Source of the DNA: Streptomyces sp. 11x1
GTDB taxonomy: Bacteria; Actinomycetota; Actinomycetes; Streptomycetales; Streptomycetaceae
Length of the DNA: 64,000 nucleotides
Assembly (NCBI RefSeq): GCF_032598905.1
Contig: NZ_CP122458.1
Span: 6,907,001 to 6,971,000 of the forward strand
Reading direction: 5' to 3'
Under the pieces are notes generated by a model. It had not been told where the DNA came from. It saw only the letters and a program-made list of their open reading frames with translations, and did no database searches. A program made the position numbers and the translations under genes. Below, piece after piece: positions 37,229-46,038 of this stretch (the stretch's first letter is position 1; each line of letters opens with the position of its first letter).

Positions 37229-38791
37229 ATGGCGGACACAAAGCGCGAGATCGAGCGGAAGTACGAGTCCGACGAGAGCGGCCTGCCGGACCTCACCGGT
37301 GTGGCCGGGGTCGCGACCGTCATGGACAAGGGTGTGGCGGAGCTGGACGCCGTCTACTACGACACCTCCGACGAACGCCTCGCCGCCGCCTCCATCACCC
37401 TGCGTCGCCGTACGGGCGGCAGTGACGCGGGCTGGCATCTGAAGTTCCCCGTCTCCTCGGGCGTACGGGACGAGATCCGGGCTCCGCTGTCCGACACGCT
37501 GCCCGACGAACTCGCCGGGCTGGTCCGCTCCCGGGTGCGGGCGGCGAAGCTGGTCCCGCTGGTCCGTCTCCTCTCCACCCGAGCCGTCAGCGAGCTGCTC
37601 GACGCCGACGGCAGGCTCCTCGCCGAGGCCAGCGTGGACGCCGTGGTCGCCGAGCGGCTCACCGAGAAGGGCCGGACCGCACAGTGGTCCGAGATCGAGG
37701 TCGAACTCGCCGACGACGGTGACCCCGCGTTCCTCGACAAGGTCGAGAAGAAGCTGCGCAAGGCGGGCGTACGGCCGTCGGACTCGCCGTCCAAGCTCGC
37801 CAGGGCCCTCCAGGAGACGGCTCCTGCGAAGGGGAAGAAGGCCAAGAAGGACGGGAAGGACGGCAAGAGCGAGAAAGGCGGCAAGGGCGCGAAGGGGAAG
37901 GGGGACGGTGAGCCGCTCACGCCCGGGGACCATGTCCTCGCGTACATCCGGGCCCAGCGGGACGCGATCGTCGAGCTGGACCCCGCCGTCCGCCGCGACG
38001 TCTTCGACTCCGTCCACAGCATGCGGGTCGCCACGCGTCGCCTGCGCAGCACCTTCAAGTCGTTCGGCAAGGTCCTGGACCGGGCGGTCACGGACCCGAT
38101 CGGCGAGGAGCTGAAGTGGCTCGCGGGGGAGCTGGGCGTCGACCGTGACCAGGAGGTTCTGACGGAGCGCCTCACCGAGGCATTGGACGGCCTCCCCGAG
38201 AGCCTGGTGACGGGCCCGGTCCACGCACGGCTGCGCGCCTGGTCGCGGAAGGACGGAGGTACCGGCCCCCGGACCGAACTGATCGAGGCCCTGGACGGAC
38301 CGCGCTATCTGGAGCTGCTGGAAACCCTCGACGCCGTGATCGCGGACCCGCCGCTGCTCAAGGCCGCCCACGGCGATCCCGAGAAAGTGATCACCAAGGC
38401 GGTCGAGAAGGACTTCGGCAAGGTGGCGGCCCTCGTCGAGGAGGCCCTGGCCCAGCCGCCCGGCGCCGACCGCGACCTCGCCATGCACGAGGCCCGCAAG
38501 AAGACCAAGCGGACCCGGTACGCGGCCGAGGCGGCCCGTCCCCTCCTGGGTAATCCGGCCAAGGCACTCGTCAAGGACATGAAGTCCCTGCAGACCCTCC
38601 TCGGCGACCACCAGGACAGCGTGATGGCCCGCGAGGCCCTGCGCGACCTTGCCCACCAGGCCCACGCGGCACCGGGGGAGAGCGCCTTCACGTACGGGCT
38701 GCTGTACGGCAGGGAGGAGCGCCGGGCGGAGCTGGCGGAGGCGGAGCTGCCCGGGGAGTGGAAGAGGATCAGCGCGGACATGCCCTTCTGA
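37229..38791 (+). CDS. CYTH and CHAD domain protein (triphosphate/polyphosphate-binding)
   Basis: A 520-residue protein. The CYTH domain (1-200) has the EIERKYE signature, YYDTSDERLAAASITLRRR and WHLKFP, lining a triphosphate tunnel. A Lys/Gly-rich linker (GKKAKKDGKDGKSEKGGKG) leads to the His-rich helical CHAD domain (about 230-510: VHSMRVATRRLRSTFKSF, HEARKKTKRTRYAAEA, LLGDHQDSVMAREAL). CYTH enzymes can hydrolyse inorganic triphosphate or make cAMP, and CHAD domains bind polyphosphate, so an inorganic triphosphatase acting at polyphosphate granules is the most likely role. It follows the mre operon, with its own start at ATG 37229. Confidence 0.9.
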   Translation: MADTKREIERKYESDESGLPDLTGVAGVATVMDKGVAELDAVYYDTSDERLAAASITLRRRTGGSDAGWHLKFPVSSGVRDEIRAPLSDTLPDELAGLVRSRVRAAKLVPLVRLLSTRAVSELLDADGRLLAEASVDAVVAERLTEKGRTAQWSEIEVELADDGDPAFLDKVEKKLRKAGVRPSDSPSKLARALQETAPAKGKKAKKDGKDGKSEKGGKGAKGKGDGEPLTPGDHVLAYIRAQRDAIVELDPAVRRDVFDSVHSMRVATRRLRSTFKSFGKVLDRAVTDPIGEELKWLAGELGVDRDQEVLTERLTEALDGLPESLVTGPVHARLRAWSRKDGGTGPRTELIEALDGPRYLELLETLDAVIADPPLLKAAHGDPEKVITKAVEKDFGKVAALVEEALAQPPGADRDLAMHEARKKTKRTRYAAEAARPLLGNPAKALVKDMKSLQTLLGDHQDSVMAREALRDLAHQAHAAPGESAFTYGLLYGREERRAELAEAELPGEWKRISADMPF

Positions 38792-38895
38792 GCTGCGCAG
38801 GTGAGCCCCGCCGCTAATCGGGAGTGCGAGGGGTGTCTCCGGGGGCGTTAGGCTAGATGGTCACCCCCTGTCAGCTCACGAAGGTAACCCCCGCG

Positions 38896-40854
38896 ATGTC
38901 TGTCGAGTCGGTCTTCCCACAGCTAGAGGCCCTGCTCCCGCATGTGCAGAAGCCGATCCAGTACGTCGGCGGTGAGCTCAACTCCACCGTCAAGCCCTGG
39001 GAGTCCGCGGACGTCCGCTGGGCGCTCATGTACCCGGACGCGTACGAGGTCGGTCTGCCCAACCAGGGCGTCATGATCCTCTACGAGGTGCTGAACGAGC
39101 GCGAGGGCGTCCTCGCCGAGCGTACGTACAGCGTGTGGCCGGACCTGGAGGCGCTGATGCGGGAGCACGGCGTCCCGCAGTTCACCGTCGACAGCCACCG
39201 CCCGGTGAAGGCGTTCGACGTGTTCGGTCTGTCCTTCTCCACGGAGCTGGGCTACACCAACATGCTGACCGCCCTGGACCTCGCCGGAATCCCCCTGGAG
39301 TCCAAGGACCGCACGCTCGACGACCCGATCGTGCTGGCCGGCGGCCACGCGGCCTTCAACCCTGAGCCGATCGCCGACTTCATCGACGCGGCGATCATCG
39401 GCGACGGCGAGCAGGCCGTGCTGGACATGACCGAGATCATCCGCGTCTGGAAGGCGGAGGGCAGGCCCGGCGGCCGCGAGGAGGTCCTCTTCCGCCTCGC
39501 GAAGACGGGCTCGGTGTACATCCCCGCGTTCTACGACGTCGAGTACCTGCCCGACGGCCGTATCGGCCGCGTCGTGCCCAACAAGTCCGGTGTCCCGTGG
39601 CGGGTGTCCAAGCACACCGTCATGGACCTCGACGAGTGGCCGTACCCCAAGCAGCCCCTCGTCCCGCTCGCCGAGACGGTCCATGAGCGGATGTCGGTGG
39701 AGATCTTCCGCGGCTGCACCCGCGGCTGCCGCTTCTGCCAGGCGGGCATGATCACCCGCCCGGTGCGGGAGCGTTCCATCACGGGCATCGGCGAGATGGT
39801 CGAGAAGGGCCTCAAGGCGACCGGTTTCGAGGAGGTCGGCCTGCTCTCCCTCTCCTCCGCCGACCACAGCGAGATCGGCGACATCGCCAAGGGCCTGGCG
39901 GACCGGTACGAGGAGGACAAGATCGGTCTGTCCCTCCCCTCGACCCGCGTGGACGCCTTCAACGTCGACCTCGCGAACGAACTGACCCGCAACGGCCGGC
40001 GCTCGGGTCTGACCTTCGCGCCCGAGGGCGGCTCCGAGCGCATGCGCAAGGTCATCAACAAGATGGTCTCGGAGGAGGACCTGATCCGGACGGTCTCCAC
40101 GGCGTACGGCAACGGCTGGCGCCAGGTGAAGCTGTACTTCATGTGCGGCCTGCCGACGGAGACCGACGAGGACGTCCTCCAGATCGCCGACATGGCGATG
40201 AACGTGATCGCCGAGGGCCGCAAGGTCTCCGGCCAGAACGACATTCGCTGCACGGTCTCGATCGGCGGGTTCGTCCCCAAGCCGCACACACCGTTCCAGT
40301 GGGCGCCGCAGCTTTCCGCCGAGGAGACCGACGCCCGGCTCGAAAAGCTTCGCGACAAGATCCGCGGCGACAAGAAGTACGGCCGTTCCATCGGCTTCCG
40401 CTACCACGACGGCAAGCCGGGCATCGTCGAGGGCCTGCTGTCGCGCGGCGACCGCCGCATCGGCGCCGTCATCCGCGCGGTCTACGAGGACGGCGGCCGC
40501 TTCGACGGCTGGCGCGAGCACTTCTCCTACGACCGCTGGATGAGCTGCGCGGACAAGGCCCTCGCGGACTTCGGCCTCGACGTCGACTGGTACACGACCC
40601 GCGAGCGCACCTACGAGGAGGTCCTGCCCTGGGACCACCTGGACTCCGGCCTCGACAAGGACTGGCTCTGGGAGGACTGGCAGGACGCCCTCGACGAGAC
40701 AGAGGTCGAGGACTGCCGCTGGACACCGTGCTTCGACTGCGGCGTGTGCCCGCAGATGGACACCCACATCCAGATCGGCCCGACGGGCAAGAAGCTGCTG
40801 CCGCTGTCGGTCAAGCAGCCGGTGGGGAGTGCGCCGCACAGCCACGGTCACTGA
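38896..40854 (+). CDS. B12-binding-like radical SAM protein (TIGR03960 type)
   Basis: A 652-residue radical SAM enzyme. After an N-terminal cobalamin-domain-like region, the iron-sulfur motif CTRGCRFCQAG (Cys-x3-Cys-x2-Cys) follows IFRG. The C-terminus has WTPCFDCGVCPQMDTHIQIG, probably a second metal site. The family is usually encoded with the DUF2344 protein and close to rne. Here the DUF2344 gene lies 4 kb away at 44907 beyond three other genes. The reaction is not known; a link to tRNA or RNA modification is only a guess from the partners. ATG 38896 chosen over 38857 by homology of MSVESVFPQLEALLP. Confidence 0.85.
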   Translation: MSVESVFPQLEALLPHVQKPIQYVGGELNSTVKPWESADVRWALMYPDAYEVGLPNQGVMILYEVLNEREGVLAERTYSVWPDLEALMREHGVPQFTVDSHRPVKAFDVFGLSFSTELGYTNMLTALDLAGIPLESKDRTLDDPIVLAGGHAAFNPEPIADFIDAAIIGDGEQAVLDMTEIIRVWKAEGRPGGREEVLFRLAKTGSVYIPAFYDVEYLPDGRIGRVVPNKSGVPWRVSKHTVMDLDEWPYPKQPLVPLAETVHERMSVEIFRGCTRGCRFCQAGMITRPVRERSITGIGEMVEKGLKATGFEEVGLLSLSSADHSEIGDIAKGLADRYEEDKIGLSLPSTRVDAFNVDLANELTRNGRRSGLTFAPEGGSERMRKVINKMVSEEDLIRTVSTAYGNGWRQVKLYFMCGLPTETDEDVLQIADMAMNVIAEGRKVSGQNDIRCTVSIGGFVPKPHTPFQWAPQLSAEETDARLEKLRDKIRGDKKYGRSIGFRYHDGKPGIVEGLLSRGDRRIGAVIRAVYEDGGRFDGWREHFSYDRWMSCADKALADFGLDVDWYTTRERTYEEVLPWDHLDSGLDKDWLWEDWQDALDETEVEDCRWTPCFDCGVCPQMDTHIQIGPTGKKLLPLSVKQPVGSAPHSHGH

Positions 40855-40880
40855 CCCGGCCGAGGCCGGCAGGTCGTAGA

Positions 40881-40921
40881 GGGGTGTCCGGAGGGCCGTT
40901 CGGCCGGTCTCCGGGCACCCC
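40881..40921 (+). terminator. hairpin after the radical SAM gene
   Basis: GGGGTGTCCGGAG (40881-40893) pairs with CTCCGGGCACCCC (40909-40921) with one wobble, 27 bases past the radical SAM stop. It lies inside the 3' end of the convergent collagen-like reading frame. Confidence 0.7.
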
Positions 40922-41360
40922 TTCTCACGTACAACCGGCCGGTCACGCGCGGCGTGACGGTCGAGCCGCCGTTGACGATGTTGTCCGCCGACTGGAGTTC
41001 GACCCGGTACCACGGCCGCGGGTTGCCCTGTTCGTCGTCGCAGTTCAGGGTGGCGTGGGGCTGCGTGTCCACCGGCACGCAGGTGGTCTCCCATGCCTGG
41101 CCCACGGTGGTGACGACATTGAACTTGACGAGCCCCTTCGAGGCGTCGGCCTCCTCACCCTTGGGCTGGCCCTTGTCCTCGCCGTGGTCCGTGCCGGAGC
41201 TGCCGCCATGGTCCTTGCCGGTGTCCTGGGTGTGACCGCTGCTCGACCCCTGGCTGTGGCTCTGCCCGGTCTGCTGGGCGTGGCCCTGGCCCTGGCCGGT
41301 CTGGCTGTGCCCCTGGCCCTGGCCCTGGCCCTGACCGTGCTCCTTGCCGGTTTCCTTCTG

Positions 41361-41420
41361 CCCGTGCCCGTGCCCGTGCCCGTGCCCGTGCCCGTGCCCG
41401 TGCCCGTGCCCGTGCCCGTG
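41361..41420 (-). repeat. ten tandem hexamers encoding a His-Gly run
   Basis: CCCGTG repeated ten times without error on the plus strand; on the minus strand it reads CACGGG, His-Gly. The in-frame six-base unit allows length change without frame loss. Flanked by degenerate copies, and by a CCTGGC repeat (about 41270-41335) encoding Gly-Gln. Confidence 0.9.
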
Positions 41421-41694
41421 GCCCTCGCCGTGGCCGCTCGTGTTGACCGAGACACCGCACGCGAAGCCGACGTAGCGGTCCCGCGAATCACGGCCGCCTG
41501 CCGGGAAGTTGGGGTGGGCGTTGAGGTCGGTCCACAGGAACGGGTGGGCGACCTCGCCCTGGAGGTCGCGGATGCCGGCGAAGACCCGTCCGTCGCTCAG
41601 CACGACCCGGAACTCGCGCTTCTTGGAGTCCTGTACCGCGTCGATGTCGGCGCAGGGACCGGCGGGCCCCGTGGCGCCCGTGGCACCGGTGGCT

Positions 41695-41732
41695 CCCGTC
41701 AGCCCGTCAGCCCGTCAGCCCGTCAGCCCGTC
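41695..41732 (-). repeat. 8-bp tandem repeat tract in the collagen-like gene
   Basis: CCCGTC followed by four perfect AGCCCGTC units (38 bases). On the minus strand this reads GACGGGCT repeated and places TGA in the collagen-like frame. With only one full unit the frame would pass uninterrupted from GADGLTG into GATGATG. Confidence 0.88.
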
Positions 41733-42517
41733 CGCTCCCGTGGGGCCGGTGGGACCTGTCGCACCAGTGAGGCCGGCGGGACCGTCCGCGCCGTCCGCGC
41801 CGGTCGCGCCAGTGGCTCCGGTCGGTCGGGCCGGTGGGGCCCGTCTCGCCGGTGTCACCTGGGGGGCCCTCGGGGCCGACTTCGCCCTGAGGACCGGTGT
41901 CGCCCCTGGCGCCGGTCGGACGCTGGGGTCCGGTCGGGCCGGCGGGGCCCACCTCGCAGTGGTCGTCGTTGCCACCGAGTGCCGCCGTGCGGTTCTGGTC
42001 CTGATCGTCGTACCAGTCGGGCGACGATCCGTCGTACTGGTCCTCATGCTGCCCGGCGTCGGTGTGGTGCTGATCACCGTGATCGTCGGCGGGCGGGCAC
42101 TCGTCGTTGCCGCCCCTCGTCACGGTGGAGTGCTCGGACACGCTCAGCGTTGCCGCCGCGGCGGGGCCGGCCAGTCCGGCGGTCACCGCCAGTGCGAGCG
42201 AGGCACACGTGCTGACCTTGGTGATCCTGTGGCGTGCCAGCGGGCCTATCAGCGAGATCGTCCTGCGCCAGGACTCATCTACGGGCTCCTAGTTTCGACC
42301 GGTTCGGGGCTTTTCTTCGCACTCGATCGTGAGCCTCGCCCCTGTCAACCGACTCGACCAGCGAGCGGGACCGGACGGGGATGGAGATCATCAAATCAGC
42401 CTCAACGGGTCTCACGGGTGGGCTAATTCGGTGCCAGTGAAAGGTATTCCTGCGATATGAGGTGATACGTCACGCGGCCGTCGGGGCGGCGTTCCCACAC
42501 ACCTGGACCGGTGAGCC

Positions 42518-43684
42518 GTGAAGCCCCAGACCATCTGCCTCTGCATGATCGTCAAGAACGAGGCGCGGGTGATCGAGCGTTGCCTCGCCGCTGTCCGGCC
42601 GCTGATCGACACCTGGGTCATCACCGACACCGGCTCCACGGACGGCACACAGGACCTGATCCGCGCGGCGCTGGACGGCATCCCCGGCGAACTGCGCGAG
42701 GAGCCCTGGGTCGACTTCGGTCACAACCGGACGCGGAACATCCAACACGCCCGCGGAAAGGCCGACTTCCTGCTCACCGTCGATGCCGACCATGTACTGC
42801 GTCAGGACGCGCCGCTGCCCCGGCTCACGGGGACCTCGTACATGCTGCGCTATGACACACCGGGCACCCAGCACCGCTTCAAGCACCTGATGCGCGGGGA
42901 CCGGCTCTGGCGCTACGAAGGGGTCACCCACGAGTACCCGTGCACCGACGGGCCCGATGTCCAGGAGAACCTGGACGCCCTCGTCATCGAGGACCACGCG
43001 GACGGCGGCTGCCGCAGCGACAAGTTCGAACGCGACGCGGGTCTGCTCAGACGTGAACTGGAACGCGACCCCACAAACCCCCGCACCGTCTTCTACCTGG
43101 CCAACACCGAACGTGACCTCGGCCACGCCCGGGAGGCGATCGACCTGTACGAGCGACGTGCGGCGATGGGCGGCTGGGGCGAGGAGGTCTACTGCTCGCT
43201 CCTGGAGGCGGGAATCCTCCGGGCGGACGAGGAAGGGGACTGGCCGGGAGCCATGGACACGTTCTCCCGCGCCTGGGAGTCACGCCCCACAAGGCTCGAA
43301 GCCTGCTACGAGCTGGCCTCCCGCCTTCGGCTCCGGCGGTGCCACCACACCGCGCACGCCCTTGTCGTCGACGTCGTCGACCGGCCCGCGCCGGACGACC
43401 TGCTCTTCACCAAGCCCTGGGTCTACCGGTGGGGCCTGCTGTTCGAGTTCTCCATCACCGCCCACTGGGTGGGCGACCACGCGGCCGCGCTCGGGGCGTG
43501 CGACCGTCTGCTGGCCATGCGGGATCTGCCCGAACGCGTCCGCCGCCAGGTCGAGATCAACCGGGAGTTCTCCGCGCCGCACGCCGCACCGTCGGACCTG
43601 CCCGCGGTGGTGCGCCGCCCCAAGGCCGCCCGGGCCGGCAAGTCGGCGGCGAAGTCCGCGAGGGCCTCCGGGCGCAAGCGGTAG
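42518..43684 (+). CDS. family 2 glycosyltransferase with helical-repeat C-terminus
   Basis: A 388-residue protein. The N-terminal GT-A domain has CLCMIVKNEARVIERCL, VITDTGSTDGTQD and LLTVDADHVL (the DxD-type metal motif), then SYMLRYDTPGTQHRFKHLMRG and WRYEGVTHEYP. The C-terminal half is helical with TPR-like segments (NPRTVFYLANTERDLGHAREAIDLYERRA) and ends in a Lys/Ala/Arg tail. Such fusions transfer sugars to proteins or wall polymers. It is divergent from the collagen-like gene, 239 bases away, so modification of that protein is one possibility. GTG 42518 has a weak GGTGAG upstream. Confidence 0.82.
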   Translation: MKPQTICLCMIVKNEARVIERCLAAVRPLIDTWVITDTGSTDGTQDLIRAALDGIPGELREEPWVDFGHNRTRNIQHARGKADFLLTVDADHVLRQDAPLPRLTGTSYMLRYDTPGTQHRFKHLMRGDRLWRYEGVTHEYPCTDGPDVQENLDALVIEDHADGGCRSDKFERDAGLLRRELERDPTNPRTVFYLANTERDLGHAREAIDLYERRAAMGGWGEEVYCSLLEAGILRADEEGDWPGAMDTFSRAWESRPTRLEACYELASRLRLRRCHHTAHALVVDVVDRPAPDDLLFTKPWVYRWGLLFEFSITAHWVGDHAAALGACDRLLAMRDLPERVRRQVEINREFSAPHAAPSDLPAVVRRPKAARAGKSAAKSARASGRKR

Positions 43685-43772
43685 CGGGCGCGGGCGGCCG
43701 CCTGGTTGGAAGCGGTGGGAACTCGTTGGTGATGGCTGGATCCGGGCGACACTCTGAGGCGTCTACGTCGTC

Positions 43773-44858
43773 ATGGACCTGGAGAAGAGGCCCGCCCATC
43801 AGGCACAGTCGGCGCCCGAGGGGTGTCTCGTCGTCGCGATCCGGATTCCGGTGCGGATCGTGGTGCTCGTGCTGGTCGTGCCCGTGCGCATGCTGTGGGA
43901 CGCACTGGTGGCGGGCGGGCGGCTGTTGACGGACACCGTGCTGCGGCCTGCGGGCCGTGCGGCGCTCTGGCTCGGCCGGGTCGTCCTCGTGTGGCCCTGT
44001 GTGGCGCTGTGGCGGTACGTCGTCGTGCCGCTCGCCCAGGGGCTCGGATGGCTGGGGTACCGGCTGCTGGTCGTCCCGGCGGTGTGGACGTACCGGTACG
44101 TCCTGACACCCGTGGGGCACGCGATCTCCTGGCTGGCGGCCGGTGTCGGGGCCGGATGCGGCTGGGTCGCCCGCGGTGTCCTGGCCGGGCTCCGGTGGCT
44201 GTACCGGTGGACCGTGGTGCCGGTCGGGCGGAGCATCGCCTGGCTGGTCGTCCACCTCCTCGTCGTGCCGGCCGGGTGGCTGTACCGGTACGTGCTGACA
44301 CCCGTGGGGCACGCGATCGCGTGGGTGGCCATGGGCGCCGTGTGGCTCGTACGGATGATCTTCACCGGGCTCTGGCTCGGCGTGTACTGGACGCTGCGCG
44401 TGCTGCTGGTGCTGCCCGCGCTCGCCGTGTGGCGCTGGGTGCTCGCGCCCGTCGGACGGTTCCTCGCCGCCGTCGGCCGGGAGATCGGGGAGGCCCTCGG
44501 GCACGCGTGGCGGGTGGCGGGGCGGATCTCCCTCGCCGTCGGGCGGTTCCTGGCGAACCTGTTCCGGTGGCTCCTGGTAGAGCCGACCCGGTGGGTGTAC
44601 CGGACCGTCCTCACACCGGCCGGGCACTTCGTGCGGGACGCGGTGTGGAAGCCGGTCGCGGCGGTCGGCCGGGCCGTGGGCCGCACCACCCGGCAGGCCC
44701 TGAGCACCGCCCGCGAGACCGTCCGCCAGGCCCGCGCGAGCGTGCGCTCGGCCCTCTTCGGACAACGGGCGGAACCGAAGCCCGTCCACAGGCGGGAACC
44801 GAGGGCCGCCGAGGCACGTACTCTTGGTAGCAGTACGACCGCTCTCACGAAGGACTGA
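43773..44858 (+). CDS. repetitive hydrophobic membrane protein
   Basis: A 361-residue, very hydrophobic Trp/Arg/Val-rich protein with internal repeats: LLVVPAVWTYRYVLTPVGHAISW, LLVVPAGWLYRYVLTPVGHAIAW and LLVEPTRWVYRTVLTPAGHFV are three clear copies, with weaker ones (TDTVLRPAGRAALW, RWTVVPVGRSIAW, RWVLAPVGRFLAA). Each has hydrophobic face, Arg/Tyr and a Pro-Val-Gly turn, suggesting repeated membrane-surface or membrane-spanning helices. The C-terminal 70 residues are basic and soluble. No named family recognised; function unknown. It sits just upstream of the DUF2344 gene in the same direction. Confidence 0.72.
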   Translation: MDLEKRPAHQAQSAPEGCLVVAIRIPVRIVVLVLVVPVRMLWDALVAGGRLLTDTVLRPAGRAALWLGRVVLVWPCVALWRYVVVPLAQGLGWLGYRLLVVPAVWTYRYVLTPVGHAISWLAAGVGAGCGWVARGVLAGLRWLYRWTVVPVGRSIAWLVVHLLVVPAGWLYRYVLTPVGHAIAWVAMGAVWLVRMIFTGLWLGVYWTLRVLLVLPALAVWRWVLAPVGRFLAAVGREIGEALGHAWRVAGRISLAVGRFLANLFRWLLVEPTRWVYRTVLTPAGHFVRDAVWKPVAAVGRAVGRTTRQALSTARETVRQARASVRSALFGQRAEPKPVHRREPRAAEARTLGSSTTALTKD

Positions 44859-44906
44859 ACGACACTGGGCAAGCGACAGCCCGAAGGCCCGCCGCCCGCA
44901 CCCGCG

Positions 44907-45794
44907 GTGCAGCGCATCCGACTGCGCTACACCAAGCGCGGCCGCCTCCGGTTCACCAGCCACCGTGACTTCCAGCGCGCCTTCGAGCGTGCGCTGCGCC
45001 GTGCCGAGGTGCCGATGGCGTACTCGGCGGGGTTCACGCCGCATCCGAAGGTGTCGTACGCCAATGCCGCACCCACCGGCACGGGCAGTGAGGCGGAGTA
45101 TCTGGAGATCGCGCTCACCGCGGCGCGTGATCCGGAGAAGCTCAGGATCCTGCTCGACGAGTCGCTACCCCCCGGCCTCGACATCGTCGACGCGGTCGAG
45201 GCCCGCACCTCCGGGCTCGCCGACCGGCTCACGGCCTCCGAATGGGAGCTGCGCCTGGACGGCGTGGACCCCGAGGACGCCGCGCGCGCGGTCGAGGCCT
45301 TCAAGGCGTCGGACCTCGTCGAGGTCCAGCGCAGGACCAAGAACGGCGTACGGACCTTCGACGCCCGTGCCGCCGTCGTCGACCTCGACAGCCGTGACGG
45401 CCATGACGCACGTGATGGACGTGACGGAAGCGCCGGAGCGAACGGTTCTGAGACGGCCGGTCCACAGCCCGCCGCAAGCGTCGGCTCCACCGGAGCGGCC
45501 GGCGCCGCGCCCCTTGCTGGGCCGACGGACCAGCCCTGTGCGATACTGCGGCTGGTAGTTCGGCACGTGACGCCTGCCGTACGACCCGACGACGTCCTGT
45601 CCGGTCTCCGCGCCGTGGCCGACCTGGCGCCGCCGGTCCCCGCAGCGGTGACCAGGCTGGCGCAGGGGCTTTTCGATGATGAGACCGGCACGGTGACCGA
45701 CCCGCTCGCGCCCGACCGCGAGGCAGCGCCGGCCCCCTCAACGGCCGAACCCGCTGCCGCCGCGAAGGCGTCGGCGCCGGTAGGCCCCGCGTAG
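44907..45794 (+). CDS. DUF2344 (TIGR03936) radical SAM-linked protein
   Basis: A 295-residue protein whose N-terminus RIRLRYTKRGRLRFTSHRDFQRAFERALRRAEVP and following AGFTPHPKVSYANAAPTGTGSEAEY are the DUF2344 signature. The family goes with the TIGR03960 radical SAM protein (here at 38896). The middle and end are Ala/Gly/Asp-rich and disordered. The start is unsure: GTG 44907 is given; a CTG at 44865 (LGKRQPEGPPP) with GAAGGAC upstream is a good alternative adding 14 residues. Function unknown, probably RNA-related from its link to rne downstream. Confidence 0.8.
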   Translation: MQRIRLRYTKRGRLRFTSHRDFQRAFERALRRAEVPMAYSAGFTPHPKVSYANAAPTGTGSEAEYLEIALTAARDPEKLRILLDESLPPGLDIVDAVEARTSGLADRLTASEWELRLDGVDPEDAARAVEAFKASDLVEVQRRTKNGVRTFDARAAVVDLDSRDGHDARDGRDGSAGANGSETAGPQPAASVGSTGAAGAAPLAGPTDQPCAILRLVVRHVTPAVRPDDVLSGLRAVADLAPPVPAAVTRLAQGLFDDETGTVTDPLAPDREAAPAPSTAEPAAAAKASAPVGPA

Positions 45795-46038
45795 GACGGA
45801 CGTCGTAGCGCCGCCCTCTGATCCGGGAGCCCCCTGGGTCGGGCAGCGCACCGACCACAAGACTTTCGCCAGGCCGTACGCAACATGGCGTACGGAACCG
45901 GCGAGACAGGACACAGAGAGCTCCCGTGCGGCGCCCGCGCCCCGGACGGCGGCAGTCGCGTACGACGCGAGCCGCGGACGTCACCGGCCACACCGGACCG
46001 GGTGCGGCGCCCGGGAGCCTGACGGGAGAAACGCCCGC

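Larger units (their letters stand above)
40848..42278 (-). pseudogene. collagen-like secreted protein gene broken by short duplications
   Basis: Reassembled from three minus-strand segments. The N-terminal segment (42186 region upstream) encodes a signal peptide ending [10 protein letters not shown], an Asp/His-rich stretch, then Gly-X-Y repeats ([20 protein letters not shown]). After GPTGP a 4-bp duplication (41820-41827) shifts the frame. The next segment continues [16 protein letters not shown] and stops at a TGA created by an 8-bp repeat tract (41695-41732). The last segment resumes GATGATGPAG, then CADIDAVQDSKKREF, a His-Gly repeat, Gln/Gly repeats, and a final domain with two cysteines (ETTCVPVDTQ, ATLNCDDEQG). 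The best ribosome site serves ATG 42278, which is out of frame with the signal peptide. It ends across the stop of the convergent radical SAM gene. Confidence 0.7.

Noticed and set aside
38923..41094. A long minus-strand frame opposite the radical SAM gene
   Set aside because: Antisense shadow; no start site and protein is Leu/Arg/Asp filler.
41361..41420. Possible CRISPR-like array (ten hexamers)
   Set aside because: Units are 6 bp with no spacers and lie in a coding frame.
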